Of a stretch of DNA of 64,000 nt, positions 1-8,429 are shown one piece after another (position 1 is the stretch's first letter; every line of letters begins with the position of its first letter). This DNA is from JASSUD01 sp031963005 (lineage in GTDB: Bacteria; Pseudomonadota; Gammaproteobacteria; Burkholderiales; Burkholderiaceae), in NCBI GenBank assembly GCA_031963005.1, contig JASSUL010000009.1:1-64000 (forward strand), given 5' to 3'. The notes beneath the pieces were generated by a model that had not been told where the DNA came from, did not search any database, and worked only from the letters and a program-made list of their open reading frames with translations. Both the position numbers and the translations under genes were made by a program.

Positions 1-249
1 AAGAGCATGGCACGCGCTACTGGCGACGCTATGCAAGTGCATACAGAAAACGTCACCAACTCTGCTAAGCAGGCATTAGAAGTCACTGAAGCTAATATTA
101 CCTCCCATATCGATCAAAAACTCGAGCAACTCGCCAAAGCGCAGCAAGATGAAAAAGATCGAAGAATTGCGGAGCTTGAAAAAAAACTAGCTGAAAAAGA
201 GAAAGAAAATAAAGAATTAATACAAGCTTTAATTAGGAAAGTTGCATAA
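1..249 (+). CDS. C-terminal part of a coiled-coil protein (partial at window edge)
   Basis: The frame is open to the first base of the window, so the true start may lie outside; an ATG occurs at position 7. The visible 80 residues are strongly helical, and the last 40 are almost entirely Lys, Glu, Asp and Leu in a heptad-like arrangement (EKDRRIAELEKKLAEKEKEN), typical of a coiled coil. No catalytic motif is visible and I do not recognise the family. A good intrinsic terminator follows 40 bases after the stop, which supports this being the real 3' end of a gene. Confidence 0.55.
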   Translation, partial: KSMARATGDAMQVHTENVTNSAKQALEVTEANITSHIDQKLEQLAKAQQDEKDRRIAELEKKLAEKEKENKELIQALIRKVA

Positions 250-288
250 AAATAATTTCCCTTACTTTTTACGTTAGTGAGTCCGCTA

Positions 289-319
289 AAATCCCTTTTA
301 TTAGAAAGGGATTTTTTTT
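289..319 (+). terminator. Intrinsic terminator after the coiled-coil gene
   Basis: A perfect 10-bp stem (AAATCCCTTT / AAAGGGATTT) with a 6-base loop is followed directly by a T run. It lies 40 bases past the stop of the first gene on the same strand. Confidence 0.85.
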
Positions 320-576
320 GCAATTTATACGGTTTATATTTTATTTAAAAATATAAGGCTGTAATCCCTCATAAAGCCAAATAAATTCCAGCTCATATTA
401 TTTTACCAAGCCAGGCGCATATATTAAAATTCTTGGTCTTTTACATGCGCTTTTGGAAAATAATCAATCTACTGCCTTTGTTCATCCATTGTAGGAAGAA
501 AGTCCTTCTTCACAGGCATCTCAAAATCCCTCTAGAATTTTGTGCTCTACCTCTTCAATAGACAGCCCAGGAGATT

Positions 577-1065
577 TCAAAAATCTCTCGCAACACGTAG
601 TTTGTTTTCTGTTAATACCTGATGATATGCAGCAAGGCATCCCCATATCAACGATATGGGGATTGCTGTTGCGCCAGCAATGGTTGTTGTCTTATTGCGC
701 CCTAGTGCGACTAATCCTATACCTGCCATGAAAAGCGGTCCATATAAACAATATAGTGTCTGTATTAATATGGTGGTGCTTCTCTGCTTAAGCTTATTAA
801 GCGTACTAGAGTGATGTGGCATCTCTATTATTACTGGGTTGCCTTGAGTTTCGGAAAAAGAGTAAATGGGGGGCGGATTAGACTCGGTATAGCTTGGTGG
901 ACGCGAGCTAACAGGAGCGGGTATTGGTCTTGAGGGAAGGCTAGAAAGTTCATGAGTGTATGAAGGTGGGTTGTGACTAGGTTGTAAACTGATGCTAGAT
1001 CCCCTAGATTCGGAATAGATTGACGAAGGCGGATTAGCGATTCTTCCAGAATGAACATTATTCAT
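577..1065 (-). CDS. Hypothetical membrane protein with three PPxY motifs
   Basis: A 162-residue protein with a good ribosome binding site (AGGAG 7 bases before the ATG). Residues 1 to about 85 are rich in Pro, Ser and Tyr and look disordered. They contain NPPSY, RPPSY and PPPIY, i.e. three PPxY-type motifs, which in eukaryotes are ligands for WW domains such as those of Nedd4-type ubiquitin ligases. Residues about 97 to 150 form two hydrophobic segments separated by a short GRNKTTT turn, a likely membrane hairpin. There is no signal peptide. The layout (disordered N-terminus, membrane hairpin near the C-terminus) resembles the gene at 53268-54026. The function is unknown; a role as a host-directed effector is inference from the motifs only. 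Confidence 0.6.
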   Translation of the reverse strand: MNNVHSGRIANPPSSIYSESRGSSISLQPSHNPPSYTHELSSLPSRPIPAPVSSRPPSYTESNPPPIYSFSETQGNPVIIEMPHHSSTLNKLKQRSTTILIQTLYCLYGPLFMAGIGLVALGRNKTTTIAGATAIPISLIWGCLAAYHQVLTENKLRVARDF

Positions 1066-1285
1066 TTCTTTCTCCTACCCACAGAATTCGTGCTGACGGT
1101 GATAATCCATATGGCATGCCACTAAAATGTGCAATACCCTTGCGTAGTGTCTGTGAAAAGGATGCTAAACACTTGATATATGGTAGAGACTCTCAAGAGA
1201 GATCTGATAGGGAGTATCAGAAGAAAAGTATTTTATGGCGAAAAAAATAGCCCTAAAAAGTTGGACCAACTCGCTGATTTTTTAT

Positions 1286-2626
1286 TTATGCTTCGCCATC
1301 CTTAGAAGGCGAAGAGGGTTCTGTACGCGCATTTTTTCTTGATTGCGCGTCGAGTTGACGTAATCGCGCTAGTTTGTCGGCGATTTTGGCTTCGAGGCCG
1401 TAAGGTGTAGGTTGATACCAGTTGGGCGGGGTCATACCGTCAGGCAGATAGGTTTCGCCAGCCGCATAGGCATTGGGTTCATCGTGCGCGTAGCGGTAGG
1501 CTTTTCCGTATCCTTGCGCTTTCATCAACGAGGTAGGGGCATTGCGTAAATGCAATGGGACTTCCCTGGAGCTATCATCGCGTACGAAACGGCGCGCCTT
1601 ATTGTATGCTGTGTATCCCGCGTTGGACTTGGGCGCGACGGCCAGATATAAAACCGCTTGTGCAAGTGCTAGCTCGCCTTCGGGGGATCCTAGTTGATCA
1701 TAGGTTTGGGCGGCATCCAGGGCGATGCGGGTTGCACGAGGGTCGGCCAGGCCGATATCTTCCCAAGCCATACGCACCATGCGGCGTGCGAGATAGTGGA
1801 TATCAACGCCCCCATCTAACATACGACATAACCAATAGAGCGCAGCGTCAGGGTGACTTCCGCGTACCGATTTGTGCAGTGCACTGATTTGATCGTAAAA
1901 AATATCCCCTTGCTTATCGAAGCTCCGTACTTTGGACGCTAGCGTTGCGGCTAGCGTGGCTTCCTCTAAAACCTGGGTGTTCGCATCCATCGCTTGCACA
2001 GCGATCTCAAGGTGATTAAGCAGTTTACGGCCATCTCCCTGGGCAAATTGGATCAACAGTTCGCGTGCGGCATCGGTAAGCTGTACTTGATCCAGCGCAG
2101 CGCAGGCACGCTCCAGTAAAATGCGTAAATCGGCCTCTTCTAACGCTTTCAAGACATAGACGGATGCACGCGAGAGTAGCGCATGATTGACTTCAAACGA
2201 AGGATTCTCGGTCGTGGCGCCTACAAAAATAAACAGCCCAGATTCGACATGCGGTAAAAAGGCATCTTGCTGACTTTTATTAAAGCGATGTACTTCATCT
2301 ACAAAAACTAAAGTACGCCGCCCTTGTGCGCGCAAATTGCGGGCTAGCTCGACCGCTTCTCGAATATCTTTGATCCCACATAATACGGCCGACAGCGGAA
2401 TGAATTCCGCATCAAACACCTCTGCCATCAAACGGGCTAACGTAGTTTTTCCAACGCCAGGCGGCCCCCATAAAATCATCGAATGCGGCTGTCTAGACGC
2501 GAATGCCACTTGCAGCGGCTTTCCCACGCCTAGAAGGTGTTTCTGACCAATAAACGCTTCGATGGTTTGAGGCCGCAAGCGTTCAGCAAGGGGCGCAACG
2601 GGAGGAGTATGTGGGGAAGCCATCAT
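1286..2626 (-). CDS. rarA: Replication-associated recombination protein A (AAA+ ATPase RarA/MgsA)
   Basis: A 446-residue clamp-loader-like AAA+ ATPase that acts at stalled replication forks. Walker A (GPPGVGKTT) is at residues 54-62, Walker B (VFVDE) near 107-111, and the sensor-1 region (GATTEN) near 136-141. The C-terminal MgsA-type helical region follows, containing SVRGSHPDAALYWL and EDIGLADPRA. Length is normal for the family. In Burkholderia this gene sits between lolA and serS; here both neighbours are accessory genes, so the usual context has been broken. The protein starts with two Met codons. It is complete and looks functional. Confidence 0.95.
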   Translation of the reverse strand: MMASPHTPPVAPLAERLRPQTIEAFIGQKHLLGVGKPLQVAFASRQPHSMILWGPPGVGKTTLARLMAEVFDAEFIPLSAVLCGIKDIREAVELARNLRAQGRRTLVFVDEVHRFNKSQQDAFLPHVESGLFIFVGATTENPSFEVNHALLSRASVYVLKALEEADLRILLERACAALDQVQLTDAARELLIQFAQGDGRKLLNHLEIAVQAMDANTQVLEEATLAATLASKVRSFDKQGDIFYDQISALHKSVRGSHPDAALYWLCRMLDGGVDIHYLARRMVRMAWEDIGLADPRATRIALDAAQTYDQLGSPEGELALAQAVLYLAVAPKSNAGYTAYNKARRFVRDDSSREVPLHLRNAPTSLMKAQGYGKAYRYAHDEPNAYAAGETYLPDGMTPPNWYQPTPYGLEAKIADKLARLRQLDAQSRKNARTEPSSPSKDGEA

Positions 2627-2644
2627 GGAAGATTTAGTACTCCA

Positions 2645-3193
2645 CTAAGCGTTTTTGGTGATGGAGTGAGATGAAGGAGATTCTAAATCAGACTTCTGCT
2701 TGTTTAGCTTCTTTTGTTGTTTTACAAGAGCGTTTAATTCACTGAGTAGGACTGATGCCTTTTCCATGTTCCGGTGTTCTAAAAAGGTGTTCAATTGCCT
2801 GGAGAGGATTAATAAAAAAAGAGCACCTCCAAAAATACTCAGCCCCACTATATAAGGTTCGCTGCACAATAGCAGAGTAAGGCCAGCGATAACACCGATA
2901 CCCGAAACAAACTGTAGTGTGGCTAGGCTAAGATTATCCACGCCTGTTAATGTTTGAATCCAATTCCAATCATGATCATAGTCAACCGGGTAAAGATCTT
3001 CTATCTGCACTTGAAGCGCTTTTATCCGTTCTGCAGGAAGAAGTGCATCCACTGATAGATTGGTGTTATTAGAGAGCTCGCGCGGATTTTTACTTCCAGC
3101 ATCAGATGACGGCTCCGCGCGAGCTTTGCCCTTCTCGTGTCTTGGCTCCGCGGGGCATGAAAAAAGAGAGCGAATAAGCGTCAGTGAAAGCAT
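2645..3193 (-). CDS. Hypothetical protein with two membrane helices and a C-terminal coiled coil
   Basis: I place the start at the ATG at 3193, 20 bases after the stop of the ankyrin gene on the same strand; a TTG at 3253 would give 202 residues and overlap that gene. The N-terminal half is Ser/Glu-rich. Two adjacent hydrophobic stretches (FVSGIGVIAGLTLLLC and YIVGLSIFGGALFLLILS) form a membrane hairpin. The end is a Lys-rich helix (LVKQQKKLNKQK) likely to be coiled coil. I do not recognise a family. The close spacing suggests co-transcription and translational coupling with the ankyrin protein upstream, so the two may work together. Confidence 0.6.
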   Translation of the reverse strand: MLSLTLIRSLFSCPAEPRHEKGKARAEPSSDAGSKNPRELSNNTNLSVDALLPAERIKALQVQIEDLYPVDYDHDWNWIQTLTGVDNLSLATLQFVSGIGVIAGLTLLLCSEPYIVGLSIFGGALFLLILSRQLNTFLEHRNMEKASVLLSELNALVKQQKKLNKQKSDLESPSSHSITKNA

Positions 3194-3213
3194 TGTTTTG
3201 ATAAAAATTATTA

Positions 3214-5520
3214 TTAAAAAGAAACGAACCAAATAGAAAGTCTTATAAGCCAATTAAATGTAAAGCCATAAGAAGCGCGCGATTGCATTTTTTCTTTTAA
3301 TGTTTTAACCAGTTCTGTTTGGATAGATTTCGATGCATTTTTATATTTTATAATTTTCCGTAATAGCCGTAAATTTTTAACAGAAAATGAAAAATGAAAA
3401 TCTGGTCTCTCAGTTAAAAGTTTAATCTTTTCAAAGCCCCATCCGTTTACAAGTGCAGAATGCAGAGGGGCTTCTGCTTTGAGCAATGCAGTAATTGAAT
3501 CTTCCTCTTCTTGTGCCCCTGCCTCAAGTGGTTCGGTTGCGGAGCTTGCTTCTGGCAACATGTTAATTACATGCGCTTCTTCTTGTGCATCTGTATCACT
3601 GAGCTGCTCGGTTGTGGAAGGTGCTTCTGGCAACATGTTAATTACATGCGCTTCTTCTTGTGCATCTATATCACTGAGTTGCTCGGTTGTGGAAGATGCT
3701 TCTGGCAACATGTTAATTACATGTGCTTCTTCTTGTGCATCTATATCACTGAGCTGCTCGGTTGTGGAGGGTGTTTCTGGCAATATATTAATTACATGCG
3801 CTTCTTCTCGCGCGTCTACATCAATTAGCTGCTCGGTTGCGGAGCTTGCTTTGGGCAATACGTTAATTGCATGCTCATCTTCTAGTGCAATTGCATGATG
3901 TGGTGGAATATGGTCTAGTTGATCTTGATGCTGAACGCTAGTCTCTCCGTCCTGTAATACCTGGGTGCTATTCGAATGAGGGGGGGCTTGGATTAGAGGT
4001 AAAGGAAGCTGGTCCTGCTCATCGAGTTGCTCAGGGTTAGAGTCTGCTTCATGCAATATATCAATGACATGCTCATCTTTTCGTACAACTGCATCAGGCA
4101 GTGGGATATTGCTTAGTTGATCTCGATGCTGAACTCCAGCCTCTCTATCCTGTAATGCCTGAGCGTTATCCGAAAGAGTATTTTCTGAGATTGGAGATAA
4201 GGGAGATTGGCCTTGTTCATGGAACTGCTCAGGTTTAGTGTCTACTGGCATCAATGCCTTGATTGTTGCTACATTAACTCCTTGCGCAGCTAAATAATAA
4301 TCTAATGGAGTCTTACTTTCTTTGTCTTTATGATTGACATCTGCTCCTTTTTTTTTCAATGCTTGGATGATAAGTGAATCCACAGTCTTCGAAAGGAGGT
4401 GTAGGGGAGATTGATCTTCGTCATTAACCTGAGAGACATTCGCCCCTGCCTTGAGCAATAGCTGAATATTTTCTAAAGACCCTCCTTTTTTCATCAAGAA
4501 ATGCAGTAAGGTGTTGCCTTTGCGATAGCGTGCGTTTATAGCTTCCTTATCGGTAATCCTCTTTAGTAACCCTTCAATTTCTTTAAGATCCTTGCTGTTT
4601 GCGAATGCAAAATGTAGGGGGCTCTGATCTTCCTCATATTCATACTCTTTACATTCACCTAAATCTTGACGTATCTTCATGTAAGTCAGATTTTCCCGAC
4701 TAGAGTGTTTTTGCTTGATCTCCTCCATAATAGTTTTGTCTGCTGAGGATTTAATCTTACTCTTTCCTGCCAATTGTAGCGCCAAGATGACGTATTGATC
4801 GCGCTTCAACTCAATTGCAAGATCTATGGAATTGTCGCCATTATTATTGCGCAGATGGGGATCTGCTCCTGCTCTGAGCAAGGCATCAATGATTTCATCA
4901 GAGTGTTCGTGCTTTATTGCAAGATGCAGCAGTGTATTGCCTGCACTATATTGTTCGTTTATGCCTGGGACCCTGCGAAGCTCCGTTCCGTCAAAACAAA
5001 GGACCGCATATTTTTCGGCCTCTTCTGGGCTTTCGCTCAGAGTAGATAGCAACGTTAAAATGGTATCTGTAGCCTGCTTTTTTTTGCTAGTAATCTCTTT
5101 GGAAGTCGCGCCCGCTTTATTTTCTAAAAAAGGATTGGCACTTGCTTCAAGTAAGTCTCTGATCTTTCCTAATTTTTGCTGGACCGCGCTATGCAGCTGG
5201 GTATTTCCCTGCGAGTCTTTACAATTGACCTTCTCTCTGCATTCTTGCAATGTTTCGTTCGTTAACATGGCATCGGCCAGCGCTACACGAAGGTATCCAC
5301 TCTCCGATAGGTTTGAATTGGAAGGGATTTGAACTTCAGAGGGTCGTAACGAAGAGGAAGCTTCTTGGTCTATTAAGGGCGCAGGGTCTTGAGTATGTTT
5401 TTCTAAAAACGAGGCCTTTTCTTCCGGTGGGGAAGGTAGCGAGGATACTGAGCTGATAACAGCGCTGTCTGGCGTGGGACTAAGAGGCCGTATGGGACTA
5501 GGAGGCCGTATTGCGAACAT
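3214..5520 (-). CDS. Large ankyrin-repeat protein with an internal 25-residue tandem repeat
   Basis: A 768-residue protein. Residues 1-90 are Pro/Ser-rich. From about 105 to 430 there are several ankyrin units with the typical TPLH-like and LLxAGAD signatures, for example GNTLLHLAIKHEHSDEII, LLRAGADPHLRNNNGD, DQSPLHLLSKTVDS and KKGADVNHKDKESKTPLDYY. Residues about 540 to 660 are an acidic array of a 25-residue unit with core EEAHVINMLPEASSTTEQLS. The C-terminus is basic and ends in a hydrophobic segment (FNWLIRLSIWFVSF). Ankyrin repeats mediate protein-protein contacts and are common in secreted effectors of intracellular bacteria, but no secretion signal is visible. No enzymatic domain is seen. 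Confidence 0.85.
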   Translation of the reverse strand: MFAIRPPSPIRPLSPTPDSAVISSVSSLPSPPEEKASFLEKHTQDPAPLIDQEASSSLRPSEVQIPSNSNLSESGYLRVALADAMLTNETLQECREKVNCKDSQGNTQLHSAVQQKLGKIRDLLEASANPFLENKAGATSKEITSKKKQATDTILTLLSTLSESPEEAEKYAVLCFDGTELRRVPGINEQYSAGNTLLHLAIKHEHSDEIIDALLRAGADPHLRNNNGDNSIDLAIELKRDQYVILALQLAGKSKIKSSADKTIMEEIKQKHSSRENLTYMKIRQDLGECKEYEYEEDQSPLHFAFANSKDLKEIEGLLKRITDKEAINARYRKGNTLLHFLMKKGGSLENIQLLLKAGANVSQVNDEDQSPLHLLSKTVDSLIIQALKKKGADVNHKDKESKTPLDYYLAAQGVNVATIKALMPVDTKPEQFHEQGQSPLSPISENTLSDNAQALQDREAGVQHRDQLSNIPLPDAVVRKDEHVIDILHEADSNPEQLDEQDQLPLPLIQAPPHSNSTQVLQDGETSVQHQDQLDHIPPHHAIALEDEHAINVLPKASSATEQLIDVDAREEAHVINILPETPSTTEQLSDIDAQEEAHVINMLPEASSTTEQLSDIDAQEEAHVINMLPEAPSTTEQLSDTDAQEEAHVINMLPEASSATEPLEAGAQEEEDSITALLKAEAPLHSALVNGWGFEKIKLLTERPDFHFSFSVKNLRLLRKIIKYKNASKSIQTELVKTLKEKMQSRASYGFTFNWLIRLSIWFVSF
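3540..3890 (-). repeat. 75-bp tandem repeat inside the ankyrin gene, about 4-5 units
   Basis: Equivalent points (GCTTCTGGCAACATGTTAAT and variants, as read on the plus strand) recur at 3547, 3622, 3697, 3772 and 3847, an exact 75-bp period. The inner units are nearly identical and the outer ones more diverged. The period keeps the frame and gives a 25-residue protein repeat. Such arrays change copy number easily by slippage or unequal recombination. Confidence 0.95.
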
Positions 5521-5811
5521 GGTAGGAAACCTTCTGAAGAAATTGTATTCTGCTTATCGGGTGCGCATCAACAACAGAAAATCAGCCCACTTCGATCGAT
5601 ATCTTTATGTCAACTTAACGGGTATTCAGAGTTGAATAGAGGGAACCAAAAATCCTAAGCATATATATCAATAATCCTATTTATTTATAGGATAAAAGCC
5701 TGAGTATATAAGCAATAAGACTGAGAAAAAACGTTTTTTTGCAATAAAGAATGAAGCAAAAAGACATGCATGAGCGTAATCAAGAGCGCCAAAAAATAAA
5801 AATGGGTCGAT

Positions 5812-6615
5812 CTAATAACGATTGATCAATTGCCGTAAATACGGCATCAAATCACTGGCCAGTAGTCCGCGCTCGCCGCCTTTTTGGGCGGCAAGGTCAC
5901 CGGCTTGGGCGTGTAAGTCAACACCGGCGATAGCGCTTTCGGCTAAAGGGAGGCCTTGTGCGAGTAGGCCCGCTATGACGCCGGTGAGTACATCGCCCAT
6001 TCCTGCGCTGGCCATGCCAGGATTGCCTGCTTGGCATTCCCAAAATTTTTGGGAAGGGTCAATGACAATGGATGACGCCCCTTTTAATACGATAACGCCG
6101 CCATAGCGATTTTGTAGGTCTCGCGCCGCTTGCTGGCGGTTGGCTTGGATGGTGGTTATAGAACGCAGGAGTAAGTGCGCTGCTTCGCCAGGATGCGGGG
6201 TGAGGATCCAGTCTTCGCATCGTTGTGGGGATTGGGCTAGCAGATGGAGTGCATCGGCGTCGATGACTTTAGGTTGATGGCTTGATAATGCGGCGTCAAA
6301 TAAGGTTTTCGACCAATCGGATTGTCCTAAACCTGGCCCGATTGCGATGACGCTTGAGCGGGTTAGCAGGGGAGAGAGATCTTTTGCGGTGTCAACTTGG
6401 TAGCTGATGAGCTCTGGGCGTGTGATATTCAAAAAAGCCGCATGGGCAGGGTGCGTCGCGACGGTGACTAAGCCTGCGCCTATTCGGGCGGCGGATTCTG
6501 CGCAAAGTCTTGCTGCACCGGCCATTCCCTCTATGCCTCCTATGACCAAGACATGTCCAAAGTGCCCCTTATGAGCATCTCGTGCTCGTGGAGGTAGAGG
6601 GGATGTCTGTTTCAT
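5812..6615 (-). CDS. nnrD: ADP-dependent NAD(P)H-hydrate dehydratase
   Basis: A 267-residue ribokinase-fold enzyme that dehydrates damaged NADHX/NADPHX back to NAD(P)H in the cytosol. Family signatures are visible: GHVLVIGG near the N-terminus, LTPHPGEAAHLL in the middle, and GNPGMASAGMGDVLTGVIAG near residue 200, which contains the catalytic Asp of the NAGxGDVL-type motif. Many bacteria carry it fused to the epimerase NnrE; here only the dehydratase part is present. It ends the minus-strand run that includes the liv transporter genes, 13 bases downstream of the fused ATPase. The match is good and the protein is full length for the stand-alone form. Confidence 0.88.
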   Translation of the reverse strand: MKQTSPLPPRARDAHKGHFGHVLVIGGIEGMAGAARLCAESAARIGAGLVTVATHPAHAAFLNITRPELISYQVDTAKDLSPLLTRSSVIAIGPGLGQSDWSKTLFDAALSSHQPKVIDADALHLLAQSPQRCEDWILTPHPGEAAHLLLRSITTIQANRQQAARDLQNRYGGVIVLKGASSIVIDPSQKFWECQAGNPGMASAGMGDVLTGVIAGLLAQGLPLAESAIAGVDLHAQAGDLAAQKGGERGLLASDLMPYLRQLINRY

Positions 6616-6628
6616 AGCATACCTACTC

Positions 6629-8350
6629 CTATGCGCCTAAATAGGCGGCACGCACTTTGGGGTCTTTTAATAAATGTTGTGCCTGGCCTTGCATCGTGAT
6701 GCGGCCTGATTCCATGACGTAGGCACGATTCGCAATGCTCAGCGCAAGATGAGCATTTTGTTCGACGATGAGTACCGCTGTGCCTTGTTGCGGAATTTTA
6801 GGAAGTACTTCAAAAATCTTTTCTCGCATCAGCGGAGAAAGCCCCATCGACGGCTCGTCTAGTAAAAGCAATTTAAGGCCAGGGCCGCGCAGCAAGGCGC
6901 GGGCAATCGCGAGCATTTGTTGCTCTCCGCCTGAGAGCGTGCCCGCCGCTTGCGAGAGTCGGTCTTTGAGACGCGGGAAAAAGTCGAAAATTTTCTCTTT
7001 ATCGTGTGCTATTTGCGCACTATCGTGGCGTAAATAGCTGCCCATATGGAGGTTATCTAAAACCGTCATATGAGAAAAAATCCCTCGTCCTTCGGGGACG
7101 AAAGCAATTCCGCGCTCTAGCAGGCTATGCGGAGGAATATTGCGAATAGAGCGACCTTGATAGTAAATATCCCCAGACGACCATGCTTTTAAGCCGCTAA
7201 TGCCTTTTAGCGTCGTACTTTTGCCTGCGCCATTCGCGCCGATAAGGGCGATTTGCTCACCGGGATAAATAGTCAGGTCCATTTCTCGGACTGCCTGAAT
7301 CGCACCGTAAGATAGATTTAATCCTTTGATCTGCAGTAAAGGGACGGGATGCGAAGCAGAGGGGGAAGTCGCGTCGTTATCGGGGGTATTATCAGGATCG
7401 ATTGCGGCAGCAGTGGTCGTGTTGGTAAAAGGGAAATAGATAGGCGCTTGAGCCACGGTAGTGGCATCGGCAAGATCAGCCTTTGGAGCGGCATCGCTGT
7501 TATCAGATATTTCAGCGCCGGTGCCCAAATACGCATCAATCACTTTAGGATTTCTGAGCAGCACTTGGGGAGCGCCTTGAGCGATGACACGACCGTAATC
7601 TAGTACGGTGATCTCGTCGCAGAGTTCAGTCACAAACTGCACATCGTGTTCGATAAGCAAAATAGCGATGTGGGTTTTTTCTCCGCTAGAGGGTAGGGTG
7701 CCAAAATCGAGGCCATTTTGCGCACTGCAAATCGTACGTAGTAGGGTTTGGAGTTCGCTTTTTTCTGCAGGGTTCATCCCGGCTGCAGGCTCATCTAGGG
7801 CTAACAGTTTGGGTTCACTAGCGAGTGCTCGAGCAATTTCTAATCGCCGTTGATGTCCGTACGATAAGCTGCCTGCGGGGGCATTCGCGTAGGAGGCGAG
7901 CCCTACATAGTCGAGCAATGCAAACGCATAATCGCGAATAGCGCGTTCTTCTTGGCGTTGGCGTCGGGTTTTAAAAATGGCGCCGATCAGGCCTTCTCGC
8001 GTGCGTGCATGGCGACCGACCATGATATTTTCTAGTACGGTCAGACCGTCAAAGAGACGAAGATTTTGAAAGGTCCGCGCAATCCCTGCTTTTGCGACAG
8101 CGCCAATTTGATTAGGTTGATAGGGGTGTCCGTCAAGCGCGAAGGTGCCAGAGTCGGGTTTCGTCCAACCGGTTAATGCATTGAAGAACGTCGATTTACC
8201 CGCTCCATTAGGGCCGATTAATCCATAGATTTGCCCGGCCTCAATGCGCAGCCCCACATTGGACAATGCCTGTAACCCGCCAAACCGTTTATTGACGTGC
8301 TTGACTAAAAGCCGAGGAGGCTGATTAGAAGGGTTAGTAGCATCTTGCAT
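6629..8350 (-). CDS. Fused LivG-LivF branched-chain amino-acid ABC transporter ATPase
   Basis: A 573-residue protein made of two complete ABC ATPase domains. The first (residues about 14-285) is LivG-like: Walker A GPNGAGKST at 46-54, signature LSYGHQRRLEIARAL, Walker B LLALDEPAAGMNP. A low-complexity linker rich in Asp, Ala and Thr joins it to the second (about 340-573), which is LivF-like: Walker A GANGAGKST, signature LSGGEQQMLAIARALL, Walker B LLLLDEPSMGLSP. LivG and LivF normally come from two adjacent genes and pair to drive LivHM. A fusion would fix a 1:1 ratio. LivM and LivH lie directly upstream on the same strand. No gene for the periplasmic binding protein is in the window. Confidence 0.93.
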   Translation of the reverse strand: MQDATNPSNQPPRLLVKHVNKRFGGLQALSNVGLRIEAGQIYGLIGPNGAGKSTFFNALTGWTKPDSGTFALDGHPYQPNQIGAVAKAGIARTFQNLRLFDGLTVLENIMVGRHARTREGLIGAIFKTRRQRQEERAIRDYAFALLDYVGLASYANAPAGSLSYGHQRRLEIARALASEPKLLALDEPAAGMNPAEKSELQTLLRTICSAQNGLDFGTLPSSGEKTHIAILLIEHDVQFVTELCDEITVLDYGRVIAQGAPQVLLRNPKVIDAYLGTGAEISDNSDAAPKADLADATTVAQAPIYFPFTNTTTAAAIDPDNTPDNDATSPSASHPVPLLQIKGLNLSYGAIQAVREMDLTIYPGEQIALIGANGAGKSTTLKGISGLKAWSSGDIYYQGRSIRNIPPHSLLERGIAFVPEGRGIFSHMTVLDNLHMGSYLRHDSAQIAHDKEKIFDFFPRLKDRLSQAAGTLSGGEQQMLAIARALLRGPGLKLLLLDEPSMGLSPLMREKIFEVLPKIPQQGTAVLIVEQNAHLALSIANRAYVMESGRITMQGQAQHLLKDPKVRAAYLGA

Positions 8351-8429
8351 ACGCGAATTTTCCTGGGAGCGCGGTATTGGTAAACTGAAAAGCGTGTTTT
8401 ATCTGCATGTTAGCGTATAGCGTACTCAA

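Noticed and set aside
3540..3890. Regularly spaced repeats that could suggest a CRISPR array
   Set aside because: The 75-bp unit is contiguous without variable spacers and keeps the reading frame of the ankyrin gene.
3479..3898. Open frames on the plus strand across the tandem repeat
   Set aside because: They are antisense shadows created by the in-frame 75-bp repeat; the minus-strand protein has ankyrin domains and full-length continuity.
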